Source: Rhododendron vialii (lineage: Eukaryota > Streptophyta > Magnoliopsida > Ericales > Ericaceae). From it: a stretch of 64,000 nucleotides of DNA. Below, piece by piece: positions 45,063 through 55,849 of the stretch. Both the position numbers and the translations under genes were made by a program. Every line of letters starts with the position of its first letter. Position 1 is the stretch's first letter. The DNA is taken from assembly GCF_030253575.1 (NCBI RefSeq), contig NC_080559.1, forward strand, positions 33,475,501 through 33,539,500. Reading direction: 5' to 3'. The notes under the pieces were generated by a model, which saw only the letters and a list, made by a program, of their open reading frames with translations, had not been told where the DNA came from and did not search any database.

Positions 45063-46775
45063 CGCCTCCGATGAAAAAACCTTACTTGAACACCAACCAA
45101 CACAATAAGCAACAATACTAACCCTACTAACAATAACACACTCAACAACAAAATAGACGAACTGGAAGAAACTGTATTAATCGGAATTCCAATTACAGCG
45201 CCAAAACTGAATGACGCAACTGAAAGGAAGAAACGTAAACAATTGCACACACAAGTGGAATGTACATAATATATGTGCTGCGCATTGGAACCCTAGAACT
45301 GACCTGATCAAAGATCTGGAAAGTGGAGTAGTTGATTGAGGAATGTGTGGATTTCAAGAAAGTAAGGAGAGAGAGAGAGAGAGAGAGAGAGTAGGGTGCC
45401 CGAAGACAGAGGAGAAGGTGGCTGTGTCTGCTGGGAATGAACTGTTTGTTGTCTGGTCAGATCATTGGACTAGAAAAAAATATTACGTACCCCGTAGGAG
45501 TACCAGTTGGACAGTCGTAGGTGGCAACTGGATTTCGCTGTAATTAACCTATTTTCCCAGCTAAAAAATCACGTATTTAGCCATAATAGGCAACGGAGGC
45601 CAACCATTTTAAACATCGGGACCACGAGGGGTTTATGCTCGGTCATTACATTCAATGTTTCAGAATTAGATGAGGTACTCGTACGCTGACTCGAACATCC
45701 AGTTATAAATAAATAAAAATTAGAAACCATAATTTTGGTAACGACACTCCAAAATTTGGATGTTAGTGTTTTGGTTAAGTGTATTTTGAACACTACAAAG
45801 ACAAGTATTGGAGTGTAGATATCAAAAAGTGGAGTGTTAAAATCAATTACTTTTTTCTTACCATTTTTCTTCGAGAGCAATTGTGTTCACCCTCGCCTAG
45901 AGTATGTTTATTTTGTGTCTCGCTTTGCTAATAAAATTGTTCATTTTTTTTTCAGATGAGACTCGGACAAAATTCAGCTGAATCAAATGTCGATAAGTGC
46001 TTCATTTAGGAGTTTATTTATTTTCTTTAAAATTCTTGACTGAAAATTTGAACTTTTAAATCAAATGCATAGTCGATCTCCTAACAAGAATTTGAACAAA
46101 ATGAATGATTTTGATTATTGTAATGAAACACGGAATAAGCATGCCCTCGCGATGTTGAACAAAACGAAAGTAAATAAAATTGCTCTCTTTTTCTTTTGCG
46201 TCATAATCTTGTTTGGTTGCTTTTTCTACCTAATTTTCCAAACTTTCCGAAAAGGCTGCTTTTATGTACACATATAAAAGAATAACAAGTAATAATGACG
46301 GCTTTAGAAAGTTTTGTTAGGATAATTATCCTAACAAAACAATAAGGATATACTAGTTTAATTATAAAAGAGAGCAATAATTATCTACGAAATGTATTTG
46401 TAACTAAATAATTATTTAATTTGACCTTGAGGTAAAGTCCGAGAATTCCCTATTTTCTATGTGGAGGTATGATTTTTTTTGGGTGTGGATTGAATAAAGT
46501 TTACAAAGTTTTATAAAGGGATGAGGTTGAGATTTTTAGAGTATTTTGTACATGGAAAATACTAACTAAAGTCTATTGGGCTTTTGATAATAACAAAAAG
46601 ATTTTTTGTGGCCGAAATTGTGTACATCAATAGGAAATTAGTAGGGGAATTAGTTAGTTAGGCCAGGATCCAGAAGCTACGTATAACCCTAAACCTCAAA
46701 CGCCTTGATGATGCTCGAACCTTGGCCTCTCTTGTGAGAGAACCAAGAGGTAACCGTTGGGTTACAAGCTCTTTA
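45063..46775. other. AGD14 upstream region and intergenic sequence
   Basis: Divergent spacer between the AGD14-like start and unassigned DNA. It has a GA microsatellite at about 45368-45391, some 310 bp upstream of the AGD14 ATG. A minus-strand tRNA-like SINE segment lies at about 46665-46775 (GTAACCCAACGGTTACC and CCAAGGTTCGAGC on the minus strand). The short frame at 46065-46277 is unrecognised. Confidence 0.4.
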
Positions 46776-47178
46776 GGCCCCGTTTGATTACAGGTTTGAG
46801 GGTTGGTAATGGAGTATTAATCCCATGGGAGTATTAATACTTTGTTTGGTAACAAAAAAAGGTCCGGACTATTAGTCCATTGGAATGTCCAAGCCGGCCA
46901 ATAGGGGTTTAGGAATACCCCTGAAACTTGGTATTCATAATTCAATCCCAACATCTTCTCATTACCAACCCTTTCTCATTACCAATTTTTTCTATCAATC
47001 TAATCTCATTTCAAACAAACATGATATTAATAATCCTATTATCTAATCTCATCTCAAACAAACATATTCATTATTAATCCATTCTCATTAACAATCCATT
47101 CTCATTACCAATCCCAATATTAATCATATCCCCTTACGAATTCCATCCATCTATCACTATTATCAAACGAGGTCTTAG
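46776..47178. mobile_element. hAT-like MITE with GGCCCCGTTTGAT ends
   Basis: The left end TTAGGCCCCGTTTGATTA is mirrored imperfectly by the right end TATCAAACGAGGTCTTAG. The interior has repeated TAATCTCATNTCAAACAAACAT and CCATTCTCATTA blocks. At about 400 bp it has no coding frame. It is related in end sequence to the elements at 12880 and 13071. Confidence 0.6.
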
Positions 47179-47364
47179 TTTAACAAAAAGATGTATTGAT
47201 AACCGTAAAAAGTGCATATATATCCGCCATCTACAATAATATATGTGAAAAATTGTATTGGAGTTCTAACTGTAATTTTTTTTTTTCAAAAAAAAAACTG
47301 TAATATTTTTTTCCTGTGTATTATCTTGTACCCAATGAGTTCACGCCGGACCCTCTCTATATGA

Positions 47365-47529
47365 GGAATGCTACGTACAAAGAAAATTTACCCCGAAAAT
47401 ACCCTGAAAACGGCAATCAATGGTTGAGAATCACTTTGATGATTGGATCACACACATCAAAGTGAATCTCAACCATTAATTGCTGTTTTCGAGATACTTT
47501 CGGGATAAATTTTTTTTGTCCCTAGCATC
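47365..47529. mobile_element. Compact foldback MITE, about 165 bp
   Basis: The arms pair over most of the length. AATGCTACGTAC, AAATTTACCCCGAAAATA, GAAAACGGCAATCAATGG and TTGAGAATCACTTTGATG on the left match, in reverse, CATCAAAGTGAATCTCAA, CCATTAATTGCTGTTTTC, CTTTCGGGATAAATTT and CTAGCATC on the right. The loop is only about 15 bp. An RNA from it would be one long imperfect hairpin. Confidence 0.85.
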
Positions 47530-48579
47530 TCTGTTTCTATATAAGTGTTTGTGTTGCAAGGTGTTAATATAAAATACTTTTCAATGAGTTTGGTGCCGCC
47601 ACTATAGAAAAGTCTTTCCACTACGATAGACGAGTAAAAGACAAGTAATATTTTATTGTTTATGAAAAGTTTCTAGAATGTTACTACTATAAGTTATTGA
47701 AATCATCAATCAAAACTTTTTTTTTTATCCTTGATGCCATTAGGCCAACGGCTACTTTTCAAAAAAAAATTTTGAACGGCATAAAATTTTATTAATCTTT
47801 TAAATACAAAGACCATAACGGTAAGGAGAAAAGCAACAAATGTCTATCCGAAACCCAAACTCTTGATTGACCACTTTATTGTTTCTTCTGTTCCTTCTAT
47901 AAGATGAGAGTAAAATCTATTTTTTTTCCGATTAGTTTATGGCCGTGAAGTCCTTCTGTTTGCGTCTTGACTCAACAAGGGAAAATTATTATTTGATATT
48001 AGAGTACCGTCACGTAATACTCTCTTAAAAATATACTATTTTAAAAAAGACCTCAAAAAACTACGGAATGGTGCTTCAAGAGCCTTGAATAATCGCTCAA
48101 AAGGAAGGGTCTAGTAGTAGCATTTGCTGTTGAGGTTAGTGTCCAAGACGGGATATATGACTCTGACAATGTCAACAATATCAATTGGTCGGTATATCAG
48201 TTCAGAGGGATTGTTCCTAGTACAACTATATAGGACCATGTTTAGACCTCGTTCCACTCAGAACTTTTTTGATTTTTTTTTGGTTTTGTACTTATTTAAT
48301 TTTTTTTTCCCCGTTTGTTAGATCTGCGTCTCACTTCTTTAATTTTTCAATTTGCAGAGACGAATCAAAAAAGTAAAATCATGACTTTTAACCAATTTTT
48401 TTTTGGAAAATAATCACTTCTAAGATTTTTTTTGACTTATTTTTTCAAAATATTTGGGTGAAAATTAATTTTTTTTATTTGTTCAAGATGAATCAATAAT
48501 TCATAAAAATTATCATTGTAACAACTCAACAAGCACTATTCCTATAATAGTACATTAATACACAATTAATATACAACCA
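47530..48579. other. AT-rich intergenic DNA
   Basis: Long T and A runs and no recognisable gene or clear element. The frame at 48124-48321 is unrecognised and ends in low-complexity Phe-rich sequence. Confidence 0.5.
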
Positions 48580-48712
48580 CAAACACTTACACACACAATC
48601 ACACAAATTACTCACATAAAAAATGGGACCCACGCACACTGTGTGTGTAGTGTGCGGGCCTATTTTTTTTATGTGAATGAGTTTATGTGATTGTATGTAT
48701 AAAAGTGTGTGT
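48580..48712. mobile_element. CA/TG-rich foldback element
   Basis: The left arm ACACTTACACACACAATCAC and ACTCACATAAAAAATGGGAC pairs with the right arm TATTTTTTTTATGTGAATGA and ATGTGATTGT through AAGTGT, around a centre at CACACTGTGTGTGTAGTGTG (about 48635-48654). A related CACACA-rich stretch follows at 48750-48846. No coding content. Confidence 0.6.
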
Positions 48713-49093
48713 GATGGTACGTAGCATGATTGCACATCAATAATGTTACAATCACACACAAAAACTTACTTACACACACTTTTACAATGGAGTGGGCCTC
48801 CCACACACTAGAGGTGTGCGGTATGCGTGTGGTTGTAAAATTATTGAAATCACATAGCGGAGATAACCCACAACTCACGAAACTGAACAAGTAAAGTTTC
48901 TCCAAGCGCACACTCTAGCACTAATATTTCTTCGACTGCAGCTGTTATTACACCCATCACTGCAGCCCAATGTCAGCTCAAAATCCCAATCTCAAGACCA
49001 CCTTAGAATTTTTATGTTGGGCCAGAACACAACTCCATACATGCATGCTTTCAGAATCACAGTGTGAATTCAAAATCCTACTCTCATCAGCAG

Positions 49094-49428
49094 AGACGGA
49101 GCCACCTGTGAGCTTCAATGTTTTTTTTTTTAAAGTTTTAATATTATTTAAAGTTTTTTTTTGGTTTGTTAACAATTACTTGTATTGAGTGTTATTTAAA
49201 CATTTAAATACTTTAAGAATGTGTTTGTTTTGAGTCCCAAAACCCAATTCCTCTCTCTGCTCACGGTCTCCCATAAGTTTTTTTTTCCAATTATTAATCT
49301 CGTTTATCTTTCTATCTCTCTGCTGCCCAAAAAAACCTCCCTCAAAATATAAACCAAACAAATCTTGAAATTTCAAAATCTTGTGATAGTCTGGCCCCCG
49401 CAGTTACAAAATTCTGGTTCCGTCGTCA
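49094..49428. mobile_element. Transposon relic with GACGGAGCC / GGTTCCGTC ends
   Basis: It starts GAGACGGAGCCACC and ends TTCTGGTTCCGTCGTC, an inverted pair often seen at the ends of old plant DNA-transposon derivatives. A shorter relic with related ends (ATGGAGCCAC and TTGTTCCGTCTTTG) is at 63427-63537. No transposase was seen. Confidence 0.4.
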
Positions 49429-49984
49429 TCACTATAATATACTCCAACTAGCAACTCATGATGGAACGTTTTGGGCGGCCAAGACATTTTCGTTGCTAGC
49501 TAGCATTGCCATTACAAGAGAATCAAATTCTCCACATCTATGGATGAAGATTCATAGCCTCATAAATTCGTCGCGGAATAACCTTCGAATGTCAAACGTT
49601 CGGATTGGGAGGGGAACAAAGAGGACGAATAAAATAATGTTTGGGATGCTTCATATTATTAATTGGGGATTCTCTCTTCCTCTAAAAAGCATTATTATTA
49701 CTCTTCCTCTCCTTTTCTTTTCGAAACTAACGAGGTTTCGTTCAGTTGTCAAAAATGTTGTCTGCGAATTGTATTCTCAAGAAAAATGAAGTAAAGTATA
49801 ATGAAGGCAAATGAAAGTTGTTTTCTACATTCCATTGATAAAGAAGGTTTTGGAGAAAAATCAAAATCTTTACTTTTTGTAAGATATATTCTGCAGGAAA
49901 TTGTTTTCGAATAAATTTTTTTATGTGGTAATATATAGTGTTTCGGGTCAACTTGTCTCAGATTAAATATTTTTTTCACAAAGG

Positions 49985-50115
49985 TTTTAAACGCTTACGC
50001 ATGAGACTGAAGTGGCCCCAATAGTTGCTAGTAAGAAGAATTGAACTAGCTGAGATCTTAAGAAAGAGTAAACTCCCAAGTCTCGGCCCAAGACCACTTG
50101 GTCAATCCATTTTTC
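49985..50115 (-). mobile_element. SINE-like segment
   Basis: On the minus strand, GACCAAGTGGTCTTGGGCCG, CTAGTTCAATTCTTC and TGGGGCCACTTCAGTCTCAT with GCGTAAGCG resemble a degenerate SINE head and body. The ends are not clear. Confidence 0.35.
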
Positions 50116-50779
50116 TTGTTTTTTAATGGGAAATTGATATTGTATTGTGAATTCTACAAATTTTCATAGTGAATGAAAACTACAAAAAGTTACGAAAAAG
50201 TTAATTCTCATAATGTTTTTTAAAATTTCCTTGCAACTGAATGAAGCTGAAGAGAAATTATTTTTCTCGTATGTCGATTTTGTTTTGTTAGAAAGATTTG
50301 TATGTTAATTTACAAGTGTACTTTACTACTCAAAATAAAAAAGGAGTGATTTTCACACTCTCCTTTTTATATCCACATTTTTTATTTAATGTTGAAAGTG
50401 TATATATTTTTTTGCTAAAAGATTAAAAAAAGATGAGTATTGGAAGTTGCTGTAGTACGGCAGATCCAATCGTCCATCTCCATATGAAGAGCTCGAATTT
50501 AATCCGAACTCTTACAAATTCGAGCCGTCCATTACTCAGATGAAAATCCGAATCATCCATTATCGAAATGGCCGGTCGGATCAGTCGTGCGGGTGCATAA
50601 CAGCACCCCGGATTGATGGAAATCATCTTTCAATAAAAAATTCAAGTAAACTCTTATCTTTTCTCTTGTATTCTCTTCCACGTTTTATAACGATGATTAG
50701 CGAATAATCAAAATTGCCAGAAATCCCATCAAATCAACGGAAGACTACTACTCCAATAGATAGCATTTTAGGAAAGTAT

Positions 50780-51119
50780 AATCTCACATGCTAAAAAAGA
50801 GAGTGTTTGTCACGGACCAATAACAATGCAACAAAGTGCTGCGTGTGCCTCCGCCTCGGCGCCGCTGATTCGTCATCCAACTGCACCAAAGCCTTATCCA
50901 CGCGCCTCCTACCGCGCGTGACCCTTCAGTTCTCTCCCAGCTCCAAAGCGTGCGTAAACCCAATTCCCCAAGCAAATTCAACTACCAACGAAATTTGGTC
51001 CAGAGCGCAATAGAGGTGAGAGAGAGATTCACAGAACCTCCGAATCCCAAAACCCGCCGTCGTTCCCTTCACCGTAACCCTAGGCGCCTCCTCTGTCTCT
51101 CTCCTCGCATTCTTCACAG
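50780..51119 (+). promoter_or_regulatory. VIL1 promoter and probable first non-coding exon
   Basis: A GC-richer island with ACCCGCCGTCGTTCCCTTCA and CACCGTAACCCTAGGCGCCT, then CT-rich sequence ending TTCACAG followed by GTAGTAG, which could be the donor of a 5' UTR exon ending at 51119. The composition is typical of a plant transcription start region. The exon call is inferred from the composition and the position of the downstream gene. Confidence 0.45.
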
Positions 51120-52259
51120 GTAGTAGTAGTACTTCTCTCAGATTCGTCCTCTCCATCTTTGTTTTCCATATACGTGCACACACACATGTACGTAGATATG
51201 TATATATTCGTGAGTCCGTATGTCCAAGTGCTACGGGTCAGATCCGCAGTTAGTCATCCGCAGTTAGTCATCCGTAATGTATTATCCTATTCGTACGCCG
51301 TTGACTATGTAGGCTGTGAAAATCTGTGTGGATTTCTGTTATTGTCAATTTAACCAATGTGTGGAAAGCGCAGTAGGAATGAGTGTTGATTGCTGTATGT
51401 AGGGTATTGTGTTTGCTTCCAGTGTGCTTTGATTGGCTAATTTGCTACCGAGTAGATGTGTTTGATGCTTGAATTCATGAATTTCCAAGTTGATGTACTT
51501 GAAAATTTGTTGTATAGAGGTTTGGTTGTATAGAGGTTTGGGTTGGGAAGGCCGGAAGGGTGAGCTGAAGCTGAAGAAATTGTTACTTGTTTTTTTTGGG
51601 TGCTACGGAATGTAAGAATTGTTTTGCTTGTGTTATATTAACTGTTGTCATTAAATCTGGGTACATGTTTTAGTAGTCCAAGTTGAGTTTAGGACCTTTG
51701 GTCCCTTCAATTTGATTCTAAATAGTTCATGTTTTTTGGTTCCACATAGCATGGGAACATGTTATCAAGCTTCATATTAGAGATCTTCATTGCCTTGGCA
51801 ACAGAGGAACGATCAGTAGACGTGTTTTTGTTTCTGCATATGCATTATCAAATTATCATAAATATGTTTGGCCAAGCTGATGTGGTGGAGCATTCCTCTC
51901 ATCGTCAAGCCATGTTTTAAAAAGTGTGGCTGGAGTTGGAAGTGCATAATCTTTTGAAAACCTTGTTTATTGATGGGTTAAACTTGAGTTCCTTAGTTTG
52001 TCAGCTTTCTTTTAGTTAAGGCAGTCCAGAATCGCTGTTTTATTATTCCCGGTGAGAAGAGTTACATTTTTCCCTTGTCATGATTGTAGATGTATAAAAA
52101 TTAGAGATTTTCATATGCAGCACTGTTATCATCCATACCATGGGTCCAATATGAAATTTCTTCTTCCTCGTGAAAAAGGACCACCATAACACTTGTTTGC
52201 CTTCAAATACTGTATCTAATTGCTGGTTACTGAGGTTCCCATGCTACTGATTCTCACAG

Positions 52260-52335
52260 GAGGGTGCCTTGAACATGAACTTCCTTGACTCCAGAAATCA
52301 GAATCATAGATTTGGAACATAATTTCTTGCTAAAG
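52260..52335 (+). pseudogene. Decayed first coding exon of the VIL1-like gene, now leader
   Basis: Flanked by CTCACAG on the left and AAAG/GTTAG on the right, so it still looks like an exon. From memory, eudicot VIL1 proteins begin MDLEDKFLAKVSG. The segment 52306-52335 reads ATAGATTTGGAACATAATTT (first 20 bases) and ends CTTGCTAAAG. It resembles that coding sequence but with ATG changed to ATA and a one-base loss. A 15-codon upstream frame from the ATG at 52275 (MNFLDSRNQNHRFGT) now runs through it. Confidence 0.55.
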
Positions 52336-52549
52336 GTTAGACCTCTAATCCTCGGTATTTTCTCCCACCCCCTCCTTTTTGTAGTTCTTACATGTTTGGC
52401 TTTGTGATGTTTCTCCCTGTCGTAATTTGCTACTTTGATTACGACATTGAAAAGTACAAGATGGTATAATTCATATTGATCTTGAACAAAATACTTTGAT
52501 GAAGGCCATAGCATGGGCACATCATCTCTTCTGATATAGTGGCGGCTCT

Positions 52550-52735
52550 CATCTTGAATTTTTATAGGAAACCTTTATTTGTATGCTTTTGTAAGGGAAT
52601 ATTGGAGTTTGGATAGATGCATTAAAGTTCTCTTAGAATCTTTCATCTTGAACTTTAATAGGAAACCTTTATTTGTACACTTTTGTAAGGGATATTGGAG
52701 TGTGGCTATATGCATTAAAGTCTGTTTAGAATCGG
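52550..52735 (+). repeat. 94-bp tandem duplication in VIL1 leader intron
   Basis: The block CATCTTGAATTTTTATAGGA to TTAGAATCTT recurs with a 94-bp offset starting CATCTTGAACTTTAATAGG at 52644. Both contain GGAAACCTTTATTTGTA and TGCATTAAAG. Divergence is moderate, so the duplication is not very recent. Confidence 0.85.
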
Positions 52736-53370
52736 GCTGGACGTGCAAGTTTTTTTACCATGTTTGATGACTAGTGATACACCTGTGGGTATAAAGGTCA
52801 AACAAGATAGAGAGGAGGTTTTAAAAGGGTTCTTTCCAACCCTAGCAGCACAAACTTGATTTAGTCGGGCTGCTTCTCCTCACCAGTCAGTAGCTGGTTT
52901 CCAGTAAAGCCTTATTATTTTCTTTTAGGGCGTGTCCTTTCATTTTAGTTGTGTACGAAGACACCATTCCATTTTTTGTTTGGTAAGTGTTTCCTTTATG
53001 TGAAATCCAATAAATTTATGTCTTTCGGTAAGATCATTAACGTTTTCTCAGGTTAGATGATATCAGTCATGCATATAGTTCTTTATCAGTTGCGTGTCAA
53101 AAAATTACTTCTCTATCTGATGATGTGTCTTGTTCAAAGGACTCATCGGTATATAATTGGTCTTCCAGGTCAGTAATCTATCATCTATGCATAGGATAAA
53201 GCAAACCACAATTGAGTTTGGTGAAAAAGAGATACAGTGTTGCATTTATAGGACATGCACTATTTACTATCAAAGTTGATGTATGCACTCCTATTTACTT
53301 CTGTTTTTTCGTTTTTGGCCTTGCTCTAGATTATCTTACTCTTCGGTTGGAATGTTTCTTTTGCTGTCAG

Positions 53371-53519
53371 TCTCTGGCTTCCAAAGTCTTTCTTTCAGTG
53401 TGCAAAGCACCCCAGAGAAAAATGGATGATCTAATGGTGCTTCAAGAAGTCCGGAACTCCTCCGAGTGTTTCTGAAATCAGGACTGAAAAAGAAATACAC
53501 TGCTTCATTTATATGCAAA
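53371..53519 (+). pseudogene. Former N-terminal coding segment of VIL1 with in-frame TGA
   Basis: After a good acceptor (GCTGTCAG) the frame leading into the main CDS reads SGFQSLSFSVQSTPEKNG, then TGA at 53427-53429, then SNGASRSPELLRVFLKSG without further stops into MAEQPPKS. This corresponds to the N-terminal region I recall for VIL1 of other eudicots (VSGVQSLSSSVQSTPEKNG onward). The region therefore still looks coding except for the stop, and is probably untranslated leader now. Confidence 0.6.
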
Positions 53520-55849
53520 ATGGCAGAACAACCTCCAAAGTCGAGTAAGAAAGTTTTGAGGAATCACGAGCGAACAAAAGCATCTTTTAGTCCCAAGGAT
53601 CATCCTTCTTCTAGGAAACATCAGAGAAAGGGGGAAAGCCCTGTTCTGATTTCACCTCCTGCAGAGCAGTCTCAGGATTTTGGAACTTCGAATTCATGGA
53701 TCTGTAAAAATTCTGCATGTAAAGCCATTTTGTCCATAGACGACACTTTCTGCAAGAGGTGCTCTTGTTGCATCTGTCACTTGTTTGATGACAACAAGGA
53801 TCCTAGTCTGTGGTTGGTATGCACATCTGAATCTGGTAACCGAGACTCCTGTGGTTTATCCTGTCATATTGAGTGTGCACTCCAACATGGAAAGGTGGGG
53901 GTTGTTGATCTTGGGCAATTGATGCAGCTTGATGGGAGTTACTGCTGTGCTTCTTGTGGTAAAGTTTCGGGCATACTTGGGTGAGTTGTTTGTTTGCACT
54001 CCATGACTTGAGAAATTAATTACAGCGCATCTGACTGTCTTTTAGATTGGGGACAGGAGAATCCCTTTCCCTCCATAAGATCGAAAATTGGAAGAGAAAA
54101 AAACGAACAGGCAAACTGAAAACAAAAACAAAATAGAAGCGTGTGACACTTAGTTTGAGTTCTTGCTTCGTGGAAAGAACCTTCCATCATGTAAGTAATG
54201 AACTTTTTGCCGTCTTTATTTGCTGGAACATGATATTTATTAGTGAATGCTATCTTGATGAATCAAAAAGGTTGGTAAATAGTTACAGCTCTCTTGGACT
54301 ATAATCCAGGCTTCAGCCCTGGCAGAATAAGACAATAAGTAGATTAGAGAAAGTCGGCTGCAAGTAAACTTTATTTCCCTTTCGTAGGTTTTGAATCTGA
54401 TTGTTTGAATTACAAATATACTGGCAGATGTTGGAAGAAGCAACTGAATGTAGCAAAGGATGCTCGACGGGTCGATGTCCTCTGTTATAGGATATTCCTG
54501 AGTTACAGGCTCCTCAATGGAACATCCAGGTTTAAAGAACTGCATAAACTCGTTAACGATGCGAAAGCCAAATTAGAAACAGAGGTTGGTCCATTGAATG
54601 GAGTTTCAGCCAAGATGGCACGGGGCATTGTTAGCAGACTTCCTATTGCAGCTGAAGTGCAAAAACTGTGCTCTCTCGCAATTGACAAAGCAGATGAATG
54701 GCTGGCCACTGTTTCTGACACAAACCCAAATCACAGAGGTAGCTTACCTGACAAATTGTCTATATTCTAACTTTGCTTGAAACTTGAAAATGAAGGCTAA
54801 TTTAAATGACTAAGAGTATTTTAATGCTTTTAAAATTGGCAGAGGGCTCACTTCCTGCGGCTTGCAGATTCCATTTTGAAGAAGTGACGTCTTCTTCGGT
54901 TGTGATTGTTTTGTTAGATTTACCTTCTATATCAAGCAGTGATATTAAGGGATACAAGCTCTGGTACTGCAGGAGTAGAGACGAGACGCATTCAAAAGAG
55001 CCTATTTGTGCTTTTCCCAGAGTTCTGAGAAGGGTTTTGATATCAAATCTGCAACCCTGCACTGAGTACTCTTTTCGGATAATTTCATACACCGATGATG
55101 CCAATTTAGGACATTCTGAGGCAAAGTGTTTCACCAAGAGTGTGGAGATAATTCACAAGAATCCCCAAACCAGAGCAAATTCTAATGCCAGGAGGGAACC
55201 TAAGACTCTGCCAGCCGTTGGATCAACTTCTGGTTTCAAGGTCCGAGACCTTGGAAAGATCCTACGGTTGGCATGGGCTCAAGAACAAGGCGGCTTTGAG
55301 GGCTTTTCTGGCATCGATATAGAGGAATGCTGCGGAGCTTCTGAGGCAGCTAATGATCATCTGCCACCCGTTTCACGTGAGCTCGACTTGAATGTTGCTT
55401 CAGTGCCTGATCTAAACGAAGACCTAACCCCTCCTTTTGAATCTTCCAGGGATGATAATCAAGCAAGATCTCATGGTAGCGGCGACTCTCAGAATTGGAC
55501 ACATGGTGCTACTGGTGAAGTGCCAGCTATTGATTTTTCGGGGAAACTATGCACTCTGGGAAACGGGTCACCGTGCAGAATGACCCACGAGTCGAGGGGC
55601 TTGGATGATAACTTAGAATACTGTGTGAAGACGATTCGACGGCTGGAATGTGAAGGTCGTATAAAACGGGAATTCAGGATTAAGTTGTTAACATGGTTTG
55701 GCTTGAGATCGACAGAGCAAGAACGAAGGGTGGTCAACACCTTCATTCGGACTATGATCGATGATCCGAGTAGTTTAGCAGCACAACTAGTCGACACCTT
55801 TTCAGATACTGTATCCAACAAGAAGCCACGGAATGGTTTATGTAGTTAA
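53520..55849 (+). CDS. VIL1: VIN3-like protein 1 / VERNALIZATION5-like PHD-FNIII-VEL protein
   Basis: VEL-family accessory factor of Polycomb repressive complex 2. VRN5/VIL1 helps silence FLC-type targets after cold and acts in the nucleus. Exons 53520-53980, 54428-54738 and 54843-55849 give 592 aa (Arabidopsis VRN5 about 602). The PHD-like zinc region is about 62-155 ([46 protein letters not shown]). A helical extension follows ([46 protein letters not shown]). FNIII is about 258-350 ([35 protein letters not shown]). [13 protein letters not shown] is a VRN5-type linker motif, and the C-terminal VEL domain is about 515-592 ([43 protein letters not shown]). The start is the ATG at 53520 because the frame upstream has a TGA. 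The exon upstream looks decayed. Confidence 0.92.
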
